Shown: positions 37,380-44,773 of the stretch, in pieces
How positions within the stretch are numbered: the first letter of the stretch is position 1
Layout: every line of letters starts with the position of its first letter
NCBI GenBank assembly: GCA_031291115.1
Contig: JARLJQ010000017.1
Coordinates: 48,479-112,478, forward strand
Direction of reading: 5' to 3'
Source: Legionella sp.
Lineage (GTDB): Bacteria > Pseudomonadota > Gammaproteobacteria > Legionellales > Legionellaceae
Length of the DNA stretch: 64,000 nt
The notes under the pieces: model-generated
Told to the model about the DNA's origin: nothing
Database searches by the model: none
What the model saw: only the letters and a program-made list of their open reading frames with translations
Translations under genes and position numbers: made by a program

Positions 37380-38345
37380 CTACCCACCACTATTAATTGA
37401 CCTATACGATTCATACGATTGCGCCTCTATTAATCGTGCATCACGTCGATGTTTTATTTGATTGGTAAAAAAATTCTTTGCCACATAGGCAGTTAATCCT
37501 GCGGCTGTAGCTATGGGGAGTGCGACGGCTGGAGAAATTGTTGCAGGACCGTTTGATGGCAATCTGGCACCAACACCACCGGTTACATTCGCAACTGCAT
37601 CCAATACAGCATCTAACTCTATCGTAATTTCCCCCAAATAAGGCACAGTCACAATAATATTTGATGTACCCAAATCAAGCATTATAGGCACTGTTTCTGA
37701 TTCAACTGGCCCATGATAATAAGTACTGTTTGTATTACTGTCGCCCTCAGAGGGATAAGTCAAACCCAATTCATCAATCTGCGTATTCAAGTAGTAAACT
37801 ACAGATCCCACCAACAGGCTACTAAAAAAAGCTATCGATAAAGAGGCGCAAACAGCCTCCGCATTAACAAACAATAACTCTTTGTATGGCATTGCAGGTA
37901 ATTCGACATTATAAACAGACTGATAGTAACGTCGATCCTCTCGATGTTGCTGTACTTTTTTAAGATTTGCACCTAAAGATCGCAATATCACCCCAGAGAA
38001 TATAATGACAGTACTCGCAATTTGAACTGTTTCAGGAGAAAGATAAGCTGGCAAACTGGACCTATCTTTCCCTTCCTTTATTCCACTAGTGGCAACGGGG
38101 ATCGATATATTAAAGCCAACATCAATGGACTTAAATCGAGCAGCAAGCATCACATCTCCTGCGACATCCGCCCTACTAAAATAAGCGGTTTCCAGCGATT
38201 TATTCACGGCTTGCGAAGCAGAAAATCCACCACCACCGACAGCGCAAGCAATAGTCCCAGTAGCATTTAACGCACTTGCTATCAGATCAATTGTTGTATT
38301 TCGAATCGCACCATAGATTATTCCCAACCGCTCTTTCCACCCCAT
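37380..38345 (-). CDS. Orphan membrane protein
   Basis: A 321-residue protein I do not recognise. At least three hydrophobic segments: VQIASTVIIFSGVILRSLG (about 106-124), ASLSIAFFSSLLVGSVVYYL (about 168-187) and SPAVALPIATAAGLTAYVA (about 275-293), plus a Gly/Ala-rich N-terminal segment. No cleavable signal peptide. Between the second and third segments is a polar domain of about 85 residues (DELGLTYPSEGDSNTNSTYY onward). AGGA lies eight bases before the ATG. No neighbours suggest a role; a multi-pass effector is possible. Confidence 0.6.
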   Translation of the reverse strand: MGWKERLGIIYGAIRNTTIDLIASALNATGTIACAVGGGGFSASQAVNKSLETAYFSRADVAGDVMLAARFKSIDVGFNISIPVATSGIKEGKDRSSLPAYLSPETVQIASTVIIFSGVILRSLGANLKKVQQHREDRRYYQSVYNVELPAMPYKELLFVNAEAVCASLSIAFFSSLLVGSVVYYLNTQIDELGLTYPSEGDSNTNSTYYHGPVESETVPIMLDLGTSNIIVTVPYLGEITIELDAVLDAVANVTGGVGARLPSNGPATISPAVALPIATAAGLTAYVAKNFFTNQIKHRRDARLIEAQSYESYRSINSGG

Positions 38346-38487
38346 GATCTCAATCCTATTAATGAAAACTCAACACATCGACCTGTAAACTGTCGCAATT
38401 TCCATCAAAACATAAGTATTTAAATCAGTCAACGGAAGTTTGGAGGTGATTATCAGCTCTGAGGCAGATAGAGGGAAACGCTGCAAT

Positions 38488-39264
38488 TCACTTCAATAAA
38501 GTATGAAGATAAGTACTCATTGCATCAACACGATTAGTAAAAATCCAATTCATATCTCGATTCAGCTCTCGATACAAACCGTATTGAGTATCAATAAAGC
38601 CAACACCTGCATTTTGCCTGGCAGTTTTAAGCAGCTTTACTAATTTAGTACTTAATAAAAAATAATGCCCTAGCACACCACCATACTGTTCTTTTAAACT
38701 TAAATTACAAAATTCGCGTACGTTATTATGCTCGGCAACCAACAATAAAGAACACTTGGAACACTGCGATAAGGCTCTAAAAATAGACGCATCCAAACTT
38801 AGTAAATGATAATCCTCTCCTGCAGTTAAACCCGACAATACCTGCACCAAAGCATCCTCATTCTGAAAAGGCGCTTTAAGTTCAATAAATAAATGCATTC
38901 GCTGACCAAACTGCGTCACTACCTCTGCAAGCGAAGGAACTCCCGGTACCAACTCACGCAATTGTGCAAAGTTCAAATCAGCAATAGCAACATCTTGCTC
39001 CCATAAACGATTTAAAGTGGGGTCATGGTTTACTACCAAGATCTTATCCTGGGTTGCATGCACATCCATCTCAATGCCCCAGCATCCTGCCTGCTCTGCC
39101 AGATTAAAAGCAACCAAAGTGTTTTCAATAAGGCCTTTATCATTATCATGCGCACCGCGATGGGCAATCAAACGCGTTGCTTGTGCCTGTTCCAAACGCG
39201 GTTTCCATCTGGGAATAAAGGCAAAATAAGCATCTGTTATCCTTTCTAGCAAAGCAAGCAGCAT
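38488..39264 (-). CDS. Glycerophosphodiester phosphodiesterase
   Basis: A 258-residue GDPD-family TIM-barrel enzyme that hydrolyses glycerophosphodiesters to glycerol-3-phosphate and an alcohol. The family motif is complete: IAHRGAHDN, IENTLVAFNLAEQAGCWGIEMDVHATQDK (metal-binding Glu and Asp), VNHDPTLNR, and LFIELKAPF. The C-terminus (NRVDAMSTYL) fits the family. No signal peptide, so cytoplasmic (UgpQ-like). The ATG at 39264 was chosen because TTGGAA lies eight bases before it. Confidence 0.88.
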   Translation of the reverse strand: MLLALLERITDAYFAFIPRWKPRLEQAQATRLIAHRGAHDNDKGLIENTLVAFNLAEQAGCWGIEMDVHATQDKILVVNHDPTLNRLWEQDVAIADLNFAQLRELVPGVPSLAEVVTQFGQRMHLFIELKAPFQNEDALVQVLSGLTAGEDYHLLSLDASIFRALSQCSKCSLLLVAEHNNVREFCNLSLKEQYGGVLGHYFLLSTKLVKLLKTARQNAGVGFIDTQYGLYRELNRDMNWIFTNRVDAMSTYLHTLLK

Positions 39265-39460
39265 GGTATTGTTCCAAACCATTTAATACACTTATTTTAT
39301 GCAGAGCCCACCCAAAAGGCAAAAATACAGCGGTATTTTAATTTTAATGGATTAAAAATGTAATTTTAGGGCTTAACTATTCCATTAATAGGCCTAATTG
39401 TGTAAAAATAATGACTTTTAAAAGCAGCACCAAGCAAGTCAATTGCTTTTGGACCTCTAT

Positions 39461-40426
39461 ATGCCCTTAATTACTACAAATATGGATCTGGCTATCCGCG
39501 AGTTACAAGAAGGAAAACCACTCGCTATTCCCACGGAAACAGTCTATGGATTAGCTGCGCTCATCAACAATGATGAGGCAATTAAAGCGGTTTTTGCGAT
39601 GAAAGAGCGACCATTAAACCATCCGTTGATTGTTCATGTTGCCCCAAACTGGGATTTAAGCCAATTGGTTGAAGAAGTGCCTGAGTATGCAGCACAACTT
39701 ATTAAAAAATTCTGGCCAGGTCCTTTAACACTGGTTTTTCGCTGTAAAAAAGACCAGGTTAATCCACTAATTACCGGCGGACAATCTACTGTAGCTATAC
39801 GATGTCCTGCGCACCCACTTGCACAAGAACTATTAACAAAATTACAAACACCGGTTGTAGCTCCTTCAGCAAATCCTTTTGGCAAAGTCAGCCCCACAAC
39901 GGCCATGCATGTTCAAGAATCATTTCCTGATAAAGAGCTTACCATTTTAGATGGTGGCCGTTGCACCGTTGGCATAGAATCAACCATCATTGACGCCAGC
40001 AACCCCAAGCAGTATCAAATTTTGCGCCATGGCCTTATTGAAGAACAAGCCATAGCCCAGGTCATTGTCACACCTTCTGTTGACCAGCACAGTACGCTAC
40101 GCGTTCCTGGAAAATTAAACAGTCATTATCAGCCTCAAAAAACACTCTATTATTTTGAACGCTACGAACAACTCGCTCTTTTTTGCCAAAACAACACGAA
40201 AAAGATATACGCCATCGCCAGCAAACAACCAGAACAAGTTACAACAAACCACTTCCATCCGCTGGCAAATACCCCAGAGCACGCAGCCTTCGATTTATAT
40301 TTCCAACTAAGACAGGCAGACAGCTCCAATGCAGAATGCATCGTAATCGAGCTTCCGCAAGCAAGCAGCATGTGGCAAGGTGTGAGAGAGCGAATAGTAA
40401 AAGCCGGAACTCCTTATTCAGAATAA
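39461..40426 (+). CDS. L-threonylcarbamoyladenylate synthase, Sua5 type
   Basis: A 321-residue enzyme that makes threonylcarbamoyl-AMP for the t6A37 modification of tRNA. The YrdC domain (residues about 8-205) shows PTETVYGLAA, the K-x-R motif MKERPLNHPLIVH, PSANPFGKVSPTTA and ESTIIDAS. After the linker VPGKLNSHYQP there is a C-terminal Sua5 domain of about 100 residues, so this is the long Sua5 form rather than the short TsaC. Start at the ATG at 39461 after GGA; a TTG six codons earlier is less likely. Confidence 0.92.
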   Translation: MPLITTNMDLAIRELQEGKPLAIPTETVYGLAALINNDEAIKAVFAMKERPLNHPLIVHVAPNWDLSQLVEEVPEYAAQLIKKFWPGPLTLVFRCKKDQVNPLITGGQSTVAIRCPAHPLAQELLTKLQTPVVAPSANPFGKVSPTTAMHVQESFPDKELTILDGGRCTVGIESTIIDASNPKQYQILRHGLIEEQAIAQVIVTPSVDQHSTLRVPGKLNSHYQPQKTLYYFERYEQLALFCQNNTKKIYAIASKQPEQVTTNHFHPLANTPEHAAFDLYFQLRQADSSNAECIVIELPQASSMWQGVRERIVKAGTPYSE

Positions 40427-40461
40427 AATTAAAAAACCCTGTCAATGCCTTTAAAAAGTCA

Positions 40462-40490
40462 TTGACAGCTCATCAAAATATGAGTAACTT
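40462..40490 (+). promoter_or_regulatory. Promoter of tRNA-Leu
   Basis: Perfect TTGACA (40462-40467), 17 bp, TAACTT (40485-40490), ending 10 bp before the mature tRNA 5' end. Confidence 0.6.
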
Positions 40491-40500
40491 AGCGCCGAAT

Positions 40501-40587
40501 GCCGAGGTGGTGGAATTGGTAGACACGCTAGCTTCAGGTGCTAGTGGGGGTAACCCCGTGGAGGTTCGAGTCCTCTTCTCGGTACCA
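40501..40587 (+). tRNA. tRNA-Leu (anticodon CAG)
   Basis: An 87-base class II tRNA with encoded CCA. The acceptor stem GCCGAGG (40501-40507) pairs with TCTCGGT, the anticodon loop TTCAGGT gives CAG at 40535-40537 (reads CUG), the long variable arm is GGGGGTAACCCCG-like, and the T-loop is GGTTCGAGTCC. The D-loop has the usual TGGTAGACACG. No sign of an integrated element at its 3' end. Confidence 0.97.
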
Positions 40588-40739
40588 TTGAGTACTATGC
40601 AATTCTCAATGGTTCGTAATGGCACAACTCTTGATTGTCATTAAAAAAATCATTACTTCTTCTTAAATTATTCTTAACTAGAACCCATACAGTTCATTCG
40701 GTTTCATAAAAAATCCATCTCCTCAATACAATTCTTTTA

Positions 40740-40938
40740 AGTAGCCTATTAAAGCAATTAGCCAAAGAATCCATTATTGAACTCGGTCATTGGCTGACAC
40801 AAAAAAAAATCTGATTATAAAAATCAACTGACGGTATTTAAATCCGTGGGCTTGTCGATTCAAGATTTGGCTGTTGCAATGACGGTGTATCAAAATGCTA
40901 TGGAGTGTAGTTTAGGTACAGTTTTTAAGATAAATTAA
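40740..40938 (+). pseudogene. Remnant of an ornithine cyclodeaminase/mu-crystallin-family gene (C-terminus)
   Basis: The frame ending at TAA 40936-40938 reads SDYKNQLTVFKSVGLSIQDL and continues AVAMTVYQNAMECSLG. This matches the conserved C-terminus of ornithine cyclodeaminase-like proteins (ITLFKSVGLAIEDLAAA). Just upstream, LAKESIIELGHWLTQKK, also expected in the family (ELGEVLAGKK), is in another frame, and the switch falls in an A-run at 40800-40809. The rest of the gene, including the NAD-binding domain, is missing. A decayed fragment. Confidence 0.65.
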
Positions 40939-40964
40939 ATGGCTTTGCAACACTGCTATTAAAT

Positions 40965-40991
40965 GTTGGTGCATCGCCTGCGATGCACAAC
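40965..40991. repeat. Palindrome related to the hairpin at 653-682
   Basis: GTGCATCGC (40969-40977) and GCGATGCAC (40980-40988) flanked by GTT/AAC. Same design as the poxB/fumC hairpin (GTTGGGGCAT...ATGCCCCAAC). Lies in the gene-free stretch 40939-41055, where I see nothing else. Confidence 0.5.
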
Positions 40992-41055
40992 AAACAGAGC
41001 TTCGCGACCTCCTTGTGTTGGACTACACTTCGTTTAGCGCGAACCTTTGGCTAGG

Positions 41056-41910
41056 CTATGCCTTTATATCACCCATAGCCTCACCAAAGCGGATGGGGCT
41101 GCCGGCTTCTAATTTATTATTCCACTGTACCTGTTCGCCATTTGCAAATAACAAAATAACTGTAGAACCTAATTTGAAATAGCCCATTTCATCACCTTGA
41201 GCCATAAGCTTATTGATTGAAGCCTCGCTGTAATCAAAATGAATATTTTTTTTGCCTCGCTTGATGTCACCATGCCAGCTTGTGCCTATCGCACCGACAA
41301 TGGTTGCGCCAACCATCACCATCATCATGGGTCCCGCTTTAGTTGCAAAGGAAACCACCAAACGTTCGTTACGAGCAAATAATTTGGGAACAACACGTGC
41401 CGTTGTGGGTTGCACCGAAAATAGAGCTCCTGGAACATAGGTCATGGAAAGAAGCTCTGCATCCACTGGCATATGCACGCGATGATAGTCTTTAGGTGAT
41501 AAATATAAGGTTGCAAACTTCCCATTAACAAATTGTTCTGCCGTCTCCGCAGAGCACGCCAAAAGCTCGACAACAGAGTAATCACGACCTTTTGCCTGAA
41601 TTAGTTGCCCGTCTTTTATTGCGCCAATTTCACTCACACAACCGTCTACAGGTGAAATAAGAGCGGCGTGCGCTAAAGGTCTGCACCCAGGTTTTAAATG
41701 GCGAATAAAGAACTCATTAAAATTAGCATAAACCGCCGGATCTTCAATTAATGCTTCATTCATATTTACTTGATATTTCTTAATAAATCGCCGAATCAAA
41801 TAATCTTTAACTTGAGGGGTTTTAACTTCAGCCATAAACCCTGCAAAAGCAGTAAGTCCTTGTTTTGGAATAAGGTATTGGGGAACAGTTTTTAATAAGT
41901 CTAGCGACAT
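41056..41910 (-). CDS. psd: Phosphatidylserine decarboxylase proenzyme
   Basis: A 284-residue inner-membrane enzyme that makes phosphatidylethanolamine. The autocleavage site LGST in [13 protein letters not shown] gives the pyruvoyl-bearing alpha chain. [28 protein letters not shown] and FARNERLVV are type I (E. coli-like) Psd blocks, as is [15 protein letters not shown]. The ATG at 41910 gives [16 protein letters not shown], matching the E. coli start; there is also a GTG three codons earlier. Upstream spacing is poor for both. Confidence 0.94.
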   Translation of the reverse strand: MSLDLLKTVPQYLIPKQGLTAFAGFMAEVKTPQVKDYLIRRFIKKYQVNMNEALIEDPAVYANFNEFFIRHLKPGCRPLAHAALISPVDGCVSEIGAIKDGQLIQAKGRDYSVVELLACSAETAEQFVNGKFATLYLSPKDYHRVHMPVDAELLSMTYVPGALFSVQPTTARVVPKLFARNERLVVSFATKAGPMMMVMVGATIVGAIGTSWHGDIKRGKKNIHFDYSEASINKLMAQGDEMGYFKLGSTVILLFANGEQVQWNNKLEAGSPIRFGEAMGDIKA

Positions 41911-41985
41911 ACAAGGCACTCATAGATTTTAAAAGCAGAATCATAACCTATACTGAGCGTCGCCACAATTTGAGTGTGTAACCAA

Positions 41986-44625
41986 TCAGGCACGAAGCGG
42001 AGATAGTTTACTGGATGCGTTTGAAGTCACTACCTTTTTGGTAACCAGATGTTCACCGATATGCGACTTAAAAAATAGTTGCTCTTGATCTGGATGCGCT
42101 TCATCGGTAGTACTAAATTGATCAATTAATTGATAACCACTAGACTCTTTTAAAGAGGGATTTGCCTGTATGTCTTCTTTAATTGCCTTTATTAGTTTAA
42201 GAAATAAATACAAACTCAATGTGGATGTTTTCTCTCCATTCATAAAGGTAGATGCTATAGCCTTTTCTGGGACGAGTGCCATAAAATATCCATTAACTTC
42301 AGACTTTCTGGAATTCATACTAAAATAACTTAAACCCTCTTCATATTGGGTAATTGCCTCATTTTTAATTCGTTTAATTTTATCTAAATGCTTACTATCA
42401 CCAACCCAATGATAAAATGCCTTATAAAATTGCTCCATACCCACAACACTATAAAGATGAGTAAATTGTTTATCTGTCTTAGCAAAATCTATCGTTGATT
42501 TAGTAATTAATCCCAAATCCGCTCCAAATTGACCGTTTTTTATGGCATCAGAAACGCTCGGTAAAGGGTAATGTTGCAGCATCATGGGCGCCAGATCTTG
42601 CAGTAATAAAGTATTTAATGCGCCCTCTTCTTTTCCTGAGCTTAAAATATGCGCCAGTTTATTTACATTGCTCTCTTTACTTGCCCTTAAATATTCTTTA
42701 ACTGGTTGTGTTCTCTGGCGCATTGAAAACAAAGAAAAAGTAGGCGCGGGCGTATATTTTTTATCAATAATATCATTAACATACCGATTAAATACTTCCG
42801 GAGTTAACTCCTTCACCCATAGAAATAAGTTTTCGTTAAATTGTCTCATTATTTCAGGGTGGGTGTGTGGCAGCGGCTCTTTTCTTACATAAACATCCCG
42901 CTTCTTTAACATTTGCTCATCTTTACTTAACAAATGCATTTGAAAATCCATTTGCTTTGTAAACTCTGATAACTCGTCATAAATACCCGCAAACCGATTT
43001 GCTTCGGTTGTGGTATGCGCCAATTTTGCTTTAATGTCGTAGCAATAATTCTGAAGCAAAGTATTAATACTGTTACAAAAATGCAGATTGTCCGCATCGG
43101 TCAATGCGTAATGTGTTTTACCGTAATAATTATCGGTACGCTTCTTTAATTCATTGGTAAAAGAAGCCAACAGCGACAAGGCACCACGTATTCTGCTGTC
43201 ATCAGCAATACTAATTAACTGCTCATTAACAGATATATTATTTAAATCACCAAAAAATTCCGAGGAATTAACGAAGGTAAAATCAGACGATTCCTTGCCT
43301 AATACGGGCTCCAAGTCTATTTTAACGCTTGTATCTGTTGCTAATTTCCATACATCATTCGTTAAATTATTAGTATCGCGGATTAACTCTCTTAACCTTG
43401 AGGCAAAAGCATCGCGCCAGATTTGATGGTAGCGGTTATTTAATTCAGTCAGGCTATACTGAGCATTTTTATCATCAGCATAGGTTGTTTTATTTTCATT
43501 TTCTACCCACTCCTTAATATTTGTATAAAAAGAAGGGCGTTTATATAAACTGGTACTTGTTGCCGGAAGCTCTAAACCCGCTCCATTATTGTCACAACCT
43601 ATAAAAAAAACAAAAACTCGATACAAGTTATCATAACGCTCTTTATAGAGTCGCATCATAAAATCAATAAAAGGTTGTTTATTGGTTGTATTATTGCAAA
43701 GCTCGGGGAACAGTTTTTCATATTTTATACGTAGCGCGGGATCTTTTTCATCTAAAGAAGTATAATTTAAAGGCATATTCCCAAAAAGCTCTGCTAACTT
43801 TCGGCGTTGCAGCTCAGGTTGATAGGTTAGTAATACCTTTAAAACTGCAGCAATTTTTTGATCCTGCGCACGTGGGTCCGAAGCCAAATTTATAAACTGC
43901 TGCGGATCTCCGTTTACTTTGTTCATAGCCGCGGCAACTAAAGGATTTTGCATTATTTCAGGTAGCGAATTTTCCCCCGGAAGACGATAGGTAACCCAAT
44001 GAAATGGTTGGAAATCTTTAACAATCGGAAATCCTGCGTAATCAGCGGCAGAGATATAAGCCAGATCGGGGCTATGAATAAAAAGGCGCTCTGATTTCAT
44101 GTATTTAGTAAACCAATACAAACACATATCATTATCAATATCACCTGCTAAACTCAAATTATGACCATGTAAATCATCTTGATACGCAAGAAGATTGGCA
44201 ATCAATAGCTCCATCTCGTTGGCATCAATAAGCGTTTGCGTAGAGGGAAGAACTTTCTCTTTTTCTTTAGGATCTTCAGGAACTTTTTCATGAATAAAAT
44301 TAAACGGCTGAAAGCCATCGATAGCAAAAGAAAAACTACCAACTAACACATCATGGTCATCAAAGACCAAACGCTCTTCAGCTGTTCTTTTTCCCAGGAA
44401 TGATTGTTTGCAGGAGGAGATACCTACACTTATTCTAGCTAAAAACTCAGGATAGCTGCCTTTAGGTTCCACTTTCTTAAAAAAACCACGGCGAATAAAT
44501 TCAACCCCATTAACGTCCTCTTTAAAACTTACTTCGGATGTTTGATGAGAACCTTCAATGACAGCGCCCTTGTCATCTAAATAGGTAAATGTGCTTGCTC
44601 TAAGTGCTTTGTTTGGAATCCCCAT
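41986..44625 (-). CDS. Large orphan protein, candidate phosphoinositide-kinase-like effector
   Basis: An 879-residue soluble protein without signal peptide. The N-terminal 200 residues have a kinase-like layout: VEFIRRGFFKKVEP (possible ATP-binding lysine), then YQDDLHGHNLSLAGDIDND at about 149-166. D151-L-H153-G-H-N156 fits the D-x-H-x-x-N catalytic pattern of PI3/4-kinases (DRHxxN), and D162/D164/D166 could supply the metal ligand. The size (about 870 aa) and the early position of the motif recall the L. pneumophila PI3-kinase effector MavQ. The remaining 680 residues are helical and unrecognised. GGA lies six bases before the ATG. The lipid-kinase reading is an inference from a short motif; a protein kinase-like or inactive fold is possible. 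Confidence 0.5.
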   Translation of the reverse strand: MGIPNKALRASTFTYLDDKGAVIEGSHQTSEVSFKEDVNGVEFIRRGFFKKVEPKGSYPEFLARISVGISSCKQSFLGKRTAEERLVFDDHDVLVGSFSFAIDGFQPFNFIHEKVPEDPKEKEKVLPSTQTLIDANEMELLIANLLAYQDDLHGHNLSLAGDIDNDMCLYWFTKYMKSERLFIHSPDLAYISAADYAGFPIVKDFQPFHWVTYRLPGENSLPEIMQNPLVAAAMNKVNGDPQQFINLASDPRAQDQKIAAVLKVLLTYQPELQRRKLAELFGNMPLNYTSLDEKDPALRIKYEKLFPELCNNTTNKQPFIDFMMRLYKERYDNLYRVFVFFIGCDNNGAGLELPATSTSLYKRPSFYTNIKEWVENENKTTYADDKNAQYSLTELNNRYHQIWRDAFASRLRELIRDTNNLTNDVWKLATDTSVKIDLEPVLGKESSDFTFVNSSEFFGDLNNISVNEQLISIADDSRIRGALSLLASFTNELKKRTDNYYGKTHYALTDADNLHFCNSINTLLQNYCYDIKAKLAHTTTEANRFAGIYDELSEFTKQMDFQMHLLSKDEQMLKKRDVYVRKEPLPHTHPEIMRQFNENLFLWVKELTPEVFNRYVNDIIDKKYTPAPTFSLFSMRQRTQPVKEYLRASKESNVNKLAHILSSGKEEGALNTLLLQDLAPMMLQHYPLPSVSDAIKNGQFGADLGLITKSTIDFAKTDKQFTHLYSVVGMEQFYKAFYHWVGDSKHLDKIKRIKNEAITQYEEGLSYFSMNSRKSEVNGYFMALVPEKAIASTFMNGEKTSTLSLYLFLKLIKAIKEDIQANPSLKESSGYQLIDQFSTTDEAHPDQEQLFFKSHIGEHLVTKKVVTSNASSKLSPLRA

Positions 44626-44752
44626 ACCTAATCCATTAAATCACATTAGTCCATATTGAATACCTTCATATTAAGCAGAAATAATCGATAAGTTCAAGGA
44701 GATTTATAATTGCTTAGAGCAATTTTCAAGCGGCTTGGAAAAATAAGGCGTA

Positions 44753-44773
44753 ATTGGGCTTTTTTAGCCCAAT
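44753..44773 (-). terminator. Hairpin at the end of the 817-aa orphan gene
   Basis: Perfect 7-bp stem ATTGGGC (44753-44759) and GCCCAAT (44767-44773) overlapping the stop codon. On the minus strand TTATTTTT follows about 7 nt later. Weak. Confidence 0.4.

Noticed and set aside
40588..40740. Integrated element using tRNA-Leu as attachment site
   Set aside because: No integrase gene, and no repeat of the tRNA 3' end was seen downstream in the window.
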